The notes under the pieces: model-generated
The model's input: only the letters and a program-made list of their open reading frames with translations
The model's database searches: none
Told to the model about the DNA's origin: nothing
Translations under genes and position numbers: made by a program
Part shown: in pieces, positions 1-10,150 of the stretch
Numbering within the stretch: the stretch's first letter is position 1
Layout: every line of letters begins with the position of its first letter
Assembly: GCF_004664715.2 (NCBI RefSeq)
Contig: NC_051072.1
Location: forward strand, 36,828,142-36,892,141
DNA length: 64,000 nt
Reading direction: 5' to 3'
Source: Peromyscus leucopus
Lineage: Eukaryota > Chordata > Mammalia > Rodentia > Cricetidae

Positions 1-827
1 ACCGAATTCCCTTGGCTCTGAGCCTCATCAAAGAATGTTTCTTTTTTTTTTTTTTTTCCTGGTAAAGGGAGGTTTCTTTTCTTTTCTTTTTTTTTTTTTC
101 CTGGTACAGGGAGGGCATCTTTCACACGGGAGTCTCATCTCTGGTTTGCTACAAGCAAAGGCAGGGATTGGGGAGATTAGAAGGACCCTTCCTGCGCCTG
201 CTGTTTCTCAAGTGTCTTTTGCTCAAGGCAATCTTTATATTGAAGCGGGAAATTTAGGGGTATGTATTCTGCCAGGCGTGGACAGTTTGGCCCCATGACT
301 ACCCCTTTCTGCTGAGCTCACGGCAAGTTCTGAGCACAAACTGCATCTTCTCTCGCTCATTCCGTACCAACCAAAGTGGTTCAGCGAGTCACCGAGTGAT
401 TCTCAGTTAAGCTCCCGATATATCTGAGTCTCAAGCTCATGTACATTTTCTTCTTAATCTCCCATGGGTATGATAAACTCCCAGAGAGCAGATGAACTTG
501 TGGTTTATTTGTCTATACCACACAGCACCATGGCTAGTCATTGCCTTACAACGAATTTGTAAAGAGCAAACACACAACCCACTTAATACTTTGGTGACTT
601 GGTGCTTCCATGACGGGCAAGGGAAGGCTGCTGTCATTTCCAAAAAGTCACAGAGATGGGGCCTTTGTTCCTATTTCTCCTGTTTCTGCTCTTTTCAAAT
701 CTGACCCCACCTACCCAGCCCCAACTGAAGTTTGTGCTCTCCAACCCTGCAGGATGAAAACACCCTTCCTGGACTCCACCAGAATCATTGTTCACCTATC
801 TTATCCCAGTGGCAATAATAAAACAAG
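1..827. other. Unassigned unique DNA with a pyrimidine tract
   Basis: No gene or confident repeat is seen. Positions about 40-118 hold two near-identical blocks, each a T-rich run followed by CCTGGTA(A/C)AGGGAGG, so this is a short tandem duplication of about 55 bp. The open frames here (up to 87 aa) are low-complexity or lack recognisable domains. Confidence 0.5.
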
Positions 828-935
828 GCCTGGTGGTGCACACTTGTTAACCCACCATTTAGGAAGCTAAGGCAGGAGAGTTGCTATGAATTCCAGGCCA
901 GCTCTGGCTACTTGGAAAGATACCATCTCAATATT
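828..935 (+). repeat. Old B1-like SINE fragment
   Basis: The segment reads as a diverged B1 body in the forward direction: GGCCTGGTGGTGCACAC, then a degraded 'taacccacca..aggaagctaaggcaggag', a 'gaattccaggccagctctgg' block and a terminal 'taccatctcaa'. No target-site duplication is visible. Divergence suggests an old copy or a B4-type relative. Confidence 0.6.
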
Positions 936-1689
936 GATGATGAATGACCATAACGTAACATTCAGATTGCCTTCTAGAAGGCCAGCTGAGGCTGTTCTCT
1001 GTGTGCTGGGACTCCTACACCTGAGAGCCCCAGAGTGTTGCCCAGGGTGTCCTTTCATTGTCTTTATTTGTTTCCCTCTAATCTTGCCTTCATTTCAGGA
1101 CTTTGCCAAACATTCAGGTCAAGGCCAGATCAAGGGACTATCCAGGCTGAAGGAGCTAAATTTAACCACAGAGAAGCTCTCCCCTGTGAGATGACTGGGT
1201 GTGCAGCCTAGGAATTCTGCCTTCAGATTCTTGCAGAGAAAAAAGAAGACATCTCCTTTAAGAATTGCCAACTGATTTGCCATTTGTCCCCAGGCCAACC
1301 TTGCTGAAGGTTCTAAACATAAGGACACAAGCTTGAGAAGCCATCAGAATGCCTGAATTCTATTTCTAGCATTCTGTGTTGTACTTGACATCAGCCCCAG
1401 GCATTTCTCCTTCAGCTGTGACCTGCTGTCATCATGCTGGGCCCAACAGGGTCACCTTCCTCTTACTTCAATGCATGTGTAGGGTTCCAAGACCCCAAGC
1501 CAAGAAAGTGACATCTAGTCTTGGGTTCCTTAGCGCCACCAACCTGGAGGGGCTTCTGGAAATGGGACTAAAAAGCTGGCTTCTCTGTAACATGAAAAGA
1601 CCAAACATGGCCACTAAGAAGTGGAGCAGAAGTGTAGGGTCTTCCATCAGGAGAACTTGATACCATCTCAGTGTGTAGGAATGGTTTTA
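936..1689. other. Unassigned unique DNA
   Basis: No recognisable repeat, RNA or coding signature was found. The longest frame, about 100 aa from 886, starts in the upstream B1-like SINE and has no domain I recognise. Confidence 0.4.
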
Positions 1690-2410
1690 TTATCCCCACC
1701 AATTAATGTAAAAGGCAGGACAAGTATGAAAGTCAAGCAGAGCCAAAGTTTATTCAAAGAGGACAATTTTATCAGAGTTTAAAAGAAAATCCTAAGACAC
1801 ATAAGATGTAAATCTCAGCAGGGGCCCAGAGAGGAAAATAGAACATAGAAAGGGGGTCCAGGGTGTGTGTGTGTGGGAGGGGGTTCTGCTAGAGTTAAGC
1901 TGGCATGGAAGACAGACACATGGCAGACAAGTAGCCACATGTGTGGATAGGAACTTTGAATAAAGAGTAAGGAAGCCCAAAGCACCAGAAGAGCAAACAA
2001 ACAAACAAACAAAAAAATTAGGTTCTGGACAGCATCTGAAAGAGATAAGAAAAAAGAAAAAGTCAGGACTCAGGAAGTTGGGCAGACCCAACCAACATCA
2101 TGATGGTTGTGGAACTGAGCTAGGGGATAGGAATTCTGGAAACAAAAGTACAGTATCTTGCTAAAGAGATAATTAGTTCACCTATCTTTTTTAGCAAGGC
2201 TTAAGATAAGCCTGCATTCCTAGGGCGACCCCACATTCCTGAGGGGTGTTCCCTTGGCCAGGTGGTTAACCAGCACAATTGGGTTAATTCATTTATGTTT
2301 TGGTTAGGTTGGAATGTTGGTTCTCTACCCAGGCTAGAGAGTGTCAAATGGGTTACATCTGATGCCCTTAGGGCTTCCCCCTGCTACCCCCAGCAACCAT
2401 GACAGACTGC
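1690..2410 (-). repeat. Possible LTR-retroelement LTR (minus strand), unclassified
   Basis: Read on the minus strand, the segment near 1745-1770 contains a TTGAATAAACTTTGG poly(A)-signal context followed by a short R/U5-like stretch, as in retroviral LTRs. The remainder is AT/GC mixed without coding capacity. No clean TG...CA ends or target-site duplication were identified, so both class and borders are uncertain. Confidence 0.35.
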
Positions 2411-2422
2411 TCTGCTAAACCC

Positions 2423-2945
2423 TGTTGTGGAATATTAGTTGAAATGTGTTGTATTTGTTTATGCTGTGAAACATTTGTTTAATGATGCAAAGATGTGTTG
2501 CATTCTTTTGTTGCATTTGTTAAACTCTGTGAAGCTGTGTTACTTTGCCTGTCTAAAGCACCTGATTGGTCTAATAAAGAACTGAGCAGCCAGTAGCTAG
2601 GCAGGAGAAAGGATAGGCGGGGCTGGCAGAGAGAGAGAATATATAGGAGGAGAAATCTGGAAAGAGGAGATTGGAGAGTGAAAGGAGAAAGAGAGGAGGA
2701 CTCCAGGGGCCAGCCACTCAGCTACACAGCAAGCCATGGAGTAAGAAGTAAAGAAAGGTATATAAAGGTAAAAAAAAAAAAAGCAAAAGGTAGATGGGAT
2801 AATTTAAGAAAAGTTGGCTAGAAACAAGCCAAGCTAAGCCCGCACATTCATAAGAAAGAATAAGCCTCTGTTATTTATTTGGGAGCTGGGTGGCTGGCCC
2901 TCAAAGAGTGAAGAGTTAAAAAATTCAATTATAATACCCCATTGC
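2423..2945 (+). repeat. LTR-type repeat beginning TGTTGTGGAATATTAG, copy A
   Basis: This block of about 520 bp is homologous to 47864-48376 on the same strand. Both share the order: TG(T/C)TGT(G/A)GAATATTAG start, AATGATGCAAAGATGTG, CTGATTGGTCTAATAAAG (which carries an AATAAA signal), a purine-rich middle with GGCGGGGCTGGCAG and AAAAGGTAGATG near the end. A CCAAT-like ATTGG and an ATATATAGG box lie upstream of the purine-rich part. The family is abundant in cricetids as I recall, but I cannot name it with certainty. The 3' border is approximate. Confidence 0.7.
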
Positions 2946-3484
2946 CATCCTCCATCAATGCTAGTGGTTTATTAGCATCCTCTAGAAGTCATCTGGGGTG
3001 CCTGGCATCTGTAAGTTGTTGAAGCAAATGACAGTGATGGAACCAGTGAGGGAGAGCAAGCATCTTCCCCTTTCCCCAGTGTGTGCTGACAGGAAGGCCA
3101 ACCTGTGGAAGAACGGCTGTTGGAGGCTATGTGCTTTTGAGAAGATAAACTTAGGAGACTAGTTGGATCACACCCGCACTGTCCTCTAGGTTCCTCGTGA
3201 CCTCCAACAATTTATTCTCAGTTTCTACACAATGGACTTTCAAAGTAGACTCAATTAATCATATCGCATGTCTCAACTGAGAACACACATGTACAGTGTC
3301 CAAACATCCTAATTATCTTCCCTTATCTATTGACAGAATGAAGTTCATTAAGAATAACACTGGGTTCCTAGGGAATTCATGAGTGATGCACAAACAGACT
3401 CTGCTAAGCATTTTGTGGCCCTACAACATACCTGCTGGATGTTTTGTTCTGTGTTTCACTGCGCTCTTTATTATCTTTTTATAG
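2946..3484. other. Unassigned unique DNA
   Basis: No repeat or coding signature is recognised. Frames are short and interrupted. Confidence 0.4.
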
Positions 3485-3600
3485 CTCCAGTTTTCTGCAC
3501 TGCCACCAGGGCAGGAAATTATCTCTTTATTGTTGTATCCCAATGTCCTGTCTGTCTGCCTTATACACTTTTTGCTGAGTAAAAGAAAACCGAAATTACA
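3485..3600 (+). repeat. Probable L2 LINE 3'-end fragment
   Basis: The string around 3505-3585 (CACCAGGGCAGGAAATTATC, then 'tattgttgtatcccaatgtcctg' and a degraded 'ctgagtaaa') follows the order of the mammalian L2 3' end ('agggcaggg..tgtatccccagtgcct..aataaat'). It is short and strongly diverged. Confidence 0.4.
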
Positions 3601-3799
3601 AATTAATAAACAAAGGAAGAAGCAGGCAGAAGAAGGGGGCTCAGCTTGCTTGATTCTTTTAAGCAGAGACAAGTGTTTCTTACACAGACCATGTCTGGAG
3701 AAACAGCACCTTTCCTGTGTGATGTGGCACTACCCCGCTTTTACTGACCTGTCTCTTGGGAATGCCCAGTCACACATTCATTTCTCAAGAGTTATTTAG

Positions 3800-4162
3800 G
3801 CATCTACTCAGCATGGGCTGCTATAACTAAATGCTACAAGCTGAGTGGCACAAACAATAGACGTTTATTTCTTATGTTCTGAAGGCTGGAAATCCAAGAT
3901 TTGGGCACAAGCCAGTATAGGTCCTGGTGAAGGTCCTGTGCCTTCTTACAGGCCGATAACTGTCTTAGCTGGGTGCTCACGTGTAAAGAGAGAAGGCTGC
4001 CGGTGCCTCTTCCTTTCTGCGTCTCAACACTGATCCCATCATGGGGGCGCCACCTTTGTGACCTCATCTAAAAAGAATCCCCTCCTAAGGAGTTCACTTC
4101 CAAATATTATCACACTTGGGGATAAGGCTCAACCTATGAATTTGGGGGACACACAACACTAC
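3800..4162 (-). repeat. MLT1-type MaLR LTR (antisense)
   Basis: The antisense reading matches the MLT1 pattern in order: GGGCTGCTATAACTAAATGC, GAGTGGCACAAACAATAGAC, TTCTGAAGGCTGGAAATCCA, ATCCCATCATGGGGGCGCCA, TTTGTGACCTCATCTAAA, and finally AACCTATGAATTTGGGGG. MLT1 LTRs are old, non-autonomous and mammal-wide. Length of about 360 bp fits a nearly complete LTR. Confidence 0.8.
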
Positions 4163-4245
4163 AAAAAGTGTTAGATGAAATAAACAAGACAGCCGATGGG
4201 TATGATTTATTCTTTCCAAGTCCCCATGCTCTCCGTTGTCTGGGG

Positions 4246-4435
4246 AAGTGGTTCCTGTGGGTCGTGACCCCCTTGGCAAACCTCTGTCTCTGAAAATGAT
4301 TTACATTATGATTTATAACAGTAGCCAAGTTACAGTTATGAAGCAGCTACGAAAATAACTTTCTAGTTGGGGGCCAGCACGACATAAGGTGGACATATTA
4401 AAGGGTGGCAGCATTAGGAAGGTTGAGAAGCCCTG
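4246..4435 (+). mobile_element. URR1-like non-autonomous hAT-Charlie DNA transposon, copy 1
   Basis: The element is 190 bp with imperfect hAT terminal inverted repeats (AAGTGGTTC...GGTTGAGAAGCCCTG) and the internal order TGTGGGTCGTGACCCC, TTACAGTTATGAAGCAGC, ATTAAAGGGTGGCAGC. It is flanked by an 8-bp near-duplicate, GTCTGGGG on the left (4238-4245) and GTCTAGGG on the right (4436-4443), as expected for hAT insertion. It lacks coding capacity and is presumably inactive. Confidence 0.85.
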
Positions 4436-4443
4436 GTCTAGGG

Positions 4444-4870
4444 GGTTTCTAGGATGAGTCTATTTCAAATCCCTTGTTTAGTCTGCACATCTGGAAGGTA
4501 GGCAGTTCAGAGTGGAAAAGGAAGAGAAGGAACCCGGGCACAGACAAGCATCTTGGAAAGCACTAGGTCGTTGTGTGTACAGGGTCCAAGTTTCCTAACA
4601 GAAGATCCGTGAGCAGGAGAAATGGAGCAAGTCTGGTCTGCACACACTTTACGGTTCTGTCAGGGAGCCAGTTTTGGAAAGTGGCCTCCATGTTAGGAAC
4701 CCCATTAGTCTGTAGCCCAATCTTAAACCGTTGCAACAACCAACTTGAAAAGAAAAGAAAGAAGTCAACAGCTTATGGACCAACTGAGGACCGCTGTCCC
4801 AAAGGGGAACCGCTCAAGTCATTATTAGGGTTCACTCAAATGAATTGGAGCGCCTGCTGGCTGTCCTGGC
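4444..4870. other. Unassigned unique DNA
   Basis: No repeat is recognised. A 117-aa frame (4573-4926) has no domain that I recognise and is probably chance. Confidence 0.4.
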
Positions 4871-4877
4871 TATATAA
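4871..4877 (+). promoter_or_regulatory. TATA-like box upstream of CpG-rich segment
   Basis: TATATAA sits in the context GGCTATATAACCGGC. About 100 bp downstream the CpG-enriched stretch begins. A TATA box would place initiation near 4900. No downstream transcript structure is visible, so this is a suggestion from motif and context only. Confidence 0.25.
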
Positions 4878-4974
4878 CCGGCTCCATGTGAGCACATCAC
4901 AGAGCGGAGATGCAGGGACCTTTTAGGAAACAAACATTAAGGATTTGAAGACTGACGGGAGAACATTCAGCCAG

Positions 4975-5790
4975 GCCTGGGTCCCCTTCCGAGGGCACCG
5001 CCGCCGTGCCTAGCGATGTCTAGCAAACAAGTAGGGCACTAGAAATCCAGCCCTCCGCACGCTCGCTACAGCGCTTTCCCTGGGTTTCCCCAAATTGCAC
5101 AATCTGTAGTAGTCTCCATTGAATGAACAATTTCCACTTGTGTTTTCTCCCTTCAAGTGTTGTCCATAAACCAGTTGTTAGTTCATAGCTTTAAAAAATG
5201 TCTACAAAAGCCCCCCAAATTACTGATCTGCAGATCTGATACAGCGCGGTGGTCTCCTGGTGTGTCTGCGTTGAGAAGTGAGGTAGAAGCATCATGCCCC
5301 AAAGCATGATGACTTACACAAGCCCCCCCCCCCGCGCCCCCGCCCCGTGCCAGTCACTTATTGGCGGGCACGCCCCCTGAGGTCCCTACCTCCTACAGGA
5401 CACCGACCAGTAAATTGCGTTCTAAACATCCCTGGAAAATTGCAAAAACTGAAGAGGCAAGAAGAAGCTGAGATGACTGACAGAGGGGGCGGGATCTCTC
5501 TTCTCTTTGGTGGATCCATTTGATAAGAAACCTGGATTGCAGCGGCCTCACAATGGCCTATTTATCCTGCTCTCGCTCTCAGGCACCCCGCAGCCAGGGC
5601 TGGGAATCCCGGGGGTGGCAGCGGTCCCCGGAAAACGGTGGCGCTCCGCCACAGGAAAGCCGGCTGATAAGCCATCTGCGGACAAACGCTTCTTCCTTCC
5701 GTAGCTGCTACTCAGGCAACAGACTGATGACCGCGGGCGATGGATGGCACAGCTCTCAGAGCAGGGCGGTGGGGAGGGGTGTGGATCCTC
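4975..5790. promoter_or_regulatory. CpG-enriched unique segment, candidate promoter or enhancer
   Basis: By hand count, 4981-5080 has about 9 CpGs and 5541-5780 about 17, close to the number expected from base composition. The rest of the window is strongly CpG-depleted. The segment holds GC-box-like GGGGCGGG near 5487, a CCAAT-box-like ATTGG near 5360, two GATAAG motifs (near 5523 and 5667) and a C-rich run at about 5324-5344. No repeat family was recognised. No first exon or open frame of known type is evident. Confidence 0.45.
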
Positions 5791-6650
5791 ACCCGGGTAG
5801 GCAGGACTGAGGCTGAGCCCATGCTGACACAGCTCAGCCTCCTGATCTTGCACTCCCCTGGGGGAGGTTGAGGAGGGGGGGGGGAGCAGCCCGGTGCACC
5901 CTGGCCTTGCTTGGTGCTTCAGGTTGTGATGGGAACCGACTGCCCTTCCCGACAGACCCCTGGGGTGGCTCCTCCCTGGTGGATTTCAGTCAAAAGCAAA
6001 AGGAGACACCGACGTTTGTGGCCCTGCTAAACCCTTGGAGCCTTGAGTTGCTGTTCCAGGAGCAAAGACTTAACCTCTTTGGCAGGAAGGTCCAGGCACA
6101 AGTATAAAGACAGTCCCGAAATGTGGCCCCCTAACTTCCTGCGACTGGTGTTATTTTTGCAAAGACAATTAAAAGAATTGAGAGCAGCCATCCCTGGGTT
6201 CTGAGATGCCCAGACTCCCCGGGGAGCGCTGGCCTCTGCTGCTGTTCTATGACAAGATATCTCCTTTCATTTGTGGAGTCCCTGGGATGCTTGGTTTGGA
6301 CCCCTAGAGAGCCTTGGGAGAGCTGTCTATTGAGGGAAAGGTCTGGGAAGGCCAGGCCGCAGGGAGAAGAGAGGGGACTCTGAGAGGTTCACCTGTGGCC
6401 AGCAGGGCAGGGCAAGAGGGAATGGCGTCTCCAGGTCACAGAAGGAGCTGGTCAGCTGGGAGCCAGGATGTCCTTCATCGGCGTTCCAAATTGTACACAA
6501 GTCGCACAATATCCAAAAGGGGCGTGGGGGAGGTCAGGTCAGAGCTTGGCTGTTTGTGTGCTTTGCGCACCAGGTACTATGGCTAACGGCCTACTGACTC
6601 CTGTGCAGGATACCCCAAGGAAACCAAAGCTCTTCTTTCAGGCACGCACG
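5791..6650. other. Unassigned unique DNA
   Basis: No repeat or gene is recognised. A G-run (about 5873-5884) lies in a GC-rich setting. Open frames of 79-90 aa lack recognisable domains. Confidence 0.4.
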
Positions 6651-6713
6651 ACACACACACACACACACACACACACAGTTATCACCACTATCACCATCAC
6701 CATCATCATCATC
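6651..6713 (+). repeat. (AC)n followed by (ATC)n microsatellite
   Basis: An AC dinucleotide run occupies about 6651-6676, followed by ATC/ACC trinucleotide repeats to about 6713. Confidence 0.95.
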
Positions 6714-6804
6714 TCCAAACTTCTCTTAGTGTTTCTGCCTTTAGCAGCAAGGGCAGAGCTGGGAAGGAATTTCTTCTCTTGCCACTGTGGGGCAGTGACT
6801 TGGC

Positions 6805-6959
6805 TGTGGGAGCCCATTCTCGGGTTCCTTGTGCTTATGAGGTCAATAGAGGATGATCAGAATGGCCTGAGTGCAGGGCGAGAGGCTGCACTGGTGTGGG
6901 GGGAGGTTTTTTTCATTGGTCTCTATACCTGGCAGAACAGTAGGCCCTTAATGTTCCTT

Positions 6960-6997
<38 letters not shown>

Positions 6998-7049
6998 CTA
7001 CTCGCACTCAGACTCTGGGAAACTGTGGGGGTGGTGGGTAAACGCCCCA
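6805..7049 (+). repeat. Solo ERV2-type LTR, copy 1, with internal poly-T replacement
   Basis: The LTR begins TGTGGGAGCC and ends CGCCCCA. It is flanked by a perfect 6-bp target-site duplication, CTTGGC (6799-6804 and 7050-7055), as expected for ERV2/IAP-like integration. It is homologous at both ends to the LTR at 47460-47804 (shared TTCTCGGGTTCCT, AGAGGATGATCAG and GCTGTGGGGGTGGTGGGTAAA-type ends). The middle differs: a run of about 34 T (about 6964-6997) stands where copy 2 has about 90 bp of AT-rich sequence, so this copy is 245 bp against 345 bp. Confidence 0.8.
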
Positions 7050-7055
7050 CTTGGC

Positions 7056-7589
7056 AAGCAGAGAAAGATATTCTATCCTGAGGGCACAAGGTCCTCGGAC
7101 TGATTATCCTATAGACAAGGGACAAAGTTGACTTTTGACCCAGAGGAACAAAGAAATTATGCAAAGAACCCCTGTTGCTCTGTGGTGGTCTGAGACCTAA
7201 GTTACTCAGCACTATGAAGCAAGGTGCCACGCTTTCCTGGGAACCGCCTCTCCCTTGGCTATGAAAATACCCCAGCATGGTCTGGGATTTCTCCAAATTC
7301 TCCATGAACTCTCCCACATCTCAGGGGGAAGAGTGGCTGGGGTCCCCAACCAAGATAGGCGATGAAAGCAGCCATATTCACATTTCTTCTGAAATGCACA
7401 GCCTGGGATTTCCCTATCCACCCACTTACTATGGGGCATCACTGTAGCTTCCTCTGTACTACTCCAGGAAAGCAAGAAGTGACCCTTTCTAAAGAATAGA
7501 CTGAGTATTGTCTCTGAGACCCATCTGTTCTCATCGTACCACTGGACAACTTGAGGAGGAATGTGGGCTACGATCACCTCCCCACCCCC
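7056..7589. other. Unassigned unique DNA
   Basis: No repeat or gene is recognised. The minus-strand frames of 128-134 aa overlap the LTR or poly-T and show no domain. Confidence 0.4.
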
Positions 7590-7765
7590 AACACACAATC
7601 TTACATAACTTAGGCTGACCTCAAACTCTGTATGTAGCCAGAGGTGACATTGAACTTCTGATCCTCGTGTCTAGACCTGTTGAGTTCTGGGATTGTGGCA
7701 GCACACTCGGTTTATACAGTGCTGAGGACTGAACCCAGGGCTTCTTCTGTACTCTATCCCTGGAG
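7590..7765 (-). repeat. B4-type SINE (ID-B1 composite), antisense
   Basis: Antisense B1-like half (TTAGGCTGACCTCAAACTCT, 'gaacttctgatcctcgtgtc', 'gttctgggattgtggcagca') is followed directly by an antisense ID/tRNA-like half (ACAGTGCTGAGGACTGAACC, CAGGGCTTCTTC). That order is characteristic of rodent B4 elements. Confidence 0.7.
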
Positions 7766-7887
7766 ATGCATACAATGACGACTTTGCTTGTCAGGCAGCA
7801 GGTTTTGCAATGTATTCACAGTACCAGTATCTTTTCAGAGACATCTGCGCAACCATTCATTCCATGTGCATTCATTTAATGAGTTCT

Positions 7888-8012
7888 CAGCTAGGTGTGA
7901 TGGCTCATGCCTGTAATTCCAATATCCCAGAAACTGAAACCGGAGTATTGCCATGAGTCTGCGTGGCCTACAAAGTAGGACCTTGTTTGAAACAACAAAG
8001 CAAACACACACA
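7888..8012 (+). repeat. Diverged B1/B4-like SINE
   Basis: A forward B1-type body, CTAGGTGTGATGGCTCATGC, 'ctgtaattccaatatcccag', TGCGTGGCCTACAAAGTAGG, ends in an A-rich tail 'aacaacaaagcaaacacaca'. Divergence indicates an old copy. Confidence 0.65.
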
Positions 8013-8571
8013 GACAGCTCCCAGAGAAGCCCATTAAGACGCTCCTTTTCCCCATCCTTTCTTGGTACCCTCACCTCCAGCGGACACTACACTTAGCAGG
8101 ACAGTCAGGAAGCATGAGCTCTGTATGTTGCATGAATTTAAATTCTTATTAATAAATCACCGAGGCAGTTATTGGTCAAGCTGTAGTCGAGAGACGACAA
8201 GCCCAGCTATCTACTCGCCGATCTCATCTGTCTTGTCTTCAGACTGAGCTCTGAGTTCATCGGATTCTCAGCTGATTACTGCTCAAGCTGATGCTTACAG
8301 CCTCTTAACCAGCCAATGCTTAACAGCATGCTCTAGTTTCTGGTCTACGCTTATATTTTTTTGCTTTTACACACTCTGGGATTAAGGCTGGTTTCTGGTT
8401 AAGGCGTGTCAATGCTTGTTTTATGTGGTTGATCAAGATCAGGGTTTTATCTCTGGTGCTAGGATTAGGTGTGAGTGCACATTTCTGCTTTGTTCTATGG
8501 CTGTCTGTTTCTGAAGATAAATTTATTAGAGTACACAATATTTTGGGGAACAATACCACACTGTATTTGTC
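8013..8571. other. Unassigned unique DNA
   Basis: No feature is recognised in this AT-rich stretch. Confidence 0.4.
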
Positions 8572-8958
8572 TGTTTTCTGTTGCTGTCTCTGACCATCAC
8601 AGACCAGAGAGTTTATAAAGAATAAACGTTTTCTGCACTCGCAGTTCTGCAGGCAGGAAGGTCCAGGGTCGAAGGATGACATCTGATGAAGGTCTTGTTG
8701 CTGGTGGGGTATCTGCAGAGTCCTGAGGCAGGGCAGGCTATCACATGGTGAAAATACAATACAGTGAGTTACAAGCACAGCAAAGAGAGCTCACCTGCCT
8801 AACCAAGGTTTTCTCAGTAGCCATTAACCCATTAGTTTATGGATGAACTAATGCTTTTGTGAGGTCAAAGCCCTTAGGACCCAGGCATTGACATAGAACT
8901 TTGGAGACTGTTTCCAGCCCGTGAATATTCTAGAAGACAAACACTGAAACCACAGCAG
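8572..8958 (-). repeat. MaLR (MST/THE-like) LTR, antisense
   Basis: Antisense MaLR order is present: TGTCTGTTTTCTGTTGCTGT, CAGAGAGTTTATAAAGAATA, CAGTTCTGCAGGCAGGAAGG, 'aacccattagtttatggatg', GAGGTCAAAGCCCTTAGGAC and a degraded end 'ctgaaaccacagca'. The 152-aa minus-strand frame at 8320-8778 overlaps this element and is not a gene. Confidence 0.65.
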
Positions 8959-9689
8959 CACCCCAGTCTCATTCAGGGTCACTCCCTTTATGGAACTGTA
9001 GAATTTCAGGCCTGGATCCAGGCTCCTCCTGGCTTACCCTGTCTCCTATTGACACTCTGACCTCTTCCATCCACCTAGGGGCAGACACAGACCCTTGCTG
9101 GTCCTAAACCTCTGGGTTTTCCCCGCAGGAGTCCTGCTCTTCTGCTGACTGCCCTGTCCACCTGCTGGGATCTAGGGCAGATGGTCCTGGAAGGCCTGAT
9201 CTAAAAGATTTAGACACACACTTCCCTTCTCGTTGCTTGGAGTCCAGCAAACAACAAATGCCTGGGTGATCCAAGACTGTGGACAACTGCTATGAGTAGT
9301 CAATGCACTGAACTGTCACGGTCCCCATTCAAGGGAGAGATTAGGATTGGAAACCACTGCACGTGGTGAGCTGTAAGTGCCGCCCTGCTCTCTTACCCGT
9401 CCCATTCTCCCCCTGGGTTAGCAGAATGAAGTTTGCAAAGGCAGAGCTGGTTAAAGAAGCCCCAGGGAGATCCTGTCTCCTCCTCCTGCTGGGCAATCAC
9501 TCTGCCTCACTCTTCAATCTGATCCAGAAAGGAGAAAGTTTTAACCAAAAAGACTCGGGTTTTTTTTCAGACCAAAGACCCTCCTTCTAAATGGGAAACA
9601 GTGGTGGTGTGGTGATTCCTTGGGGTCCGGAAGATAGAAATGCTGTATGACTCCCGCAATTCTGATCTAAAGAATCCAAAATAGATATT
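8959..9689. other. Unassigned unique DNA
   Basis: No repeat, RNA or coding signature was recognised. Confidence 0.4.
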
Positions 9690-10150
9690 TTAGTACTTGT
9701 AAGCCAGTGTCCTCGTAGCAGCCCTCACAATGGGCCAGAGGTGGAAGCAATCTACCAATAGACAAATCCGCACACCAAATACAGTAATAGACACACAATG
9801 CAATGTCATTCAATCATGGGAAGGAGTGAAGTACTGATACATGCTACTACATGGCTAAACCTCTGAAACGCTGTTAGGCAAAAACAAGTCAAACACAAAG
9901 ACACGACATTTTATGCTTCCATTCACATAAACGATCCAGGAGAGATAAGTCCATAGAAACAGAGAACAGGGTGTGGGAAAGGGAAGAATGAAGAGTAACC
10001 ACTTAACGGGTCTGGCCTCTTGGAGGTGATGGACATGGTATGGACCAGTTGGATGATGGTCACACCAAATGGGAGTCTACTAAAGACTACTGAATTAATC
10101 GCTTTAAAATAGTTAAGTTCACAATATGCTGATTTCCCCCTAATTAAAGT
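9690..10150 (+). repeat. Old L1 (L1M-type) 3' end
   Basis: The end of L1 ORF2 and the 3' UTR of a mammal-wide L1 are traceable in order: GTAGCAGCCCTCACAATGGG, 'aagtactgatacatgctactacatgg', 'gcttccattcacataaacg', 'gataagtccatagaaacag', CTACTAAAGACTACTGAATT and CGCTTTAAAATAGTTAAG. The frame is broken and the copy is inactive. The element is 5'-truncated, as most L1 copies are. Confidence 0.75.

Noticed and set aside
6468..7103. 211-codon plus-strand frame
   Set aside because: It runs through a CA/ATC microsatellite, a solo LTR and a poly-T run.
8320..8778. 152-codon minus-strand frame
   Set aside because: It overlaps an antisense MaLR LTR.
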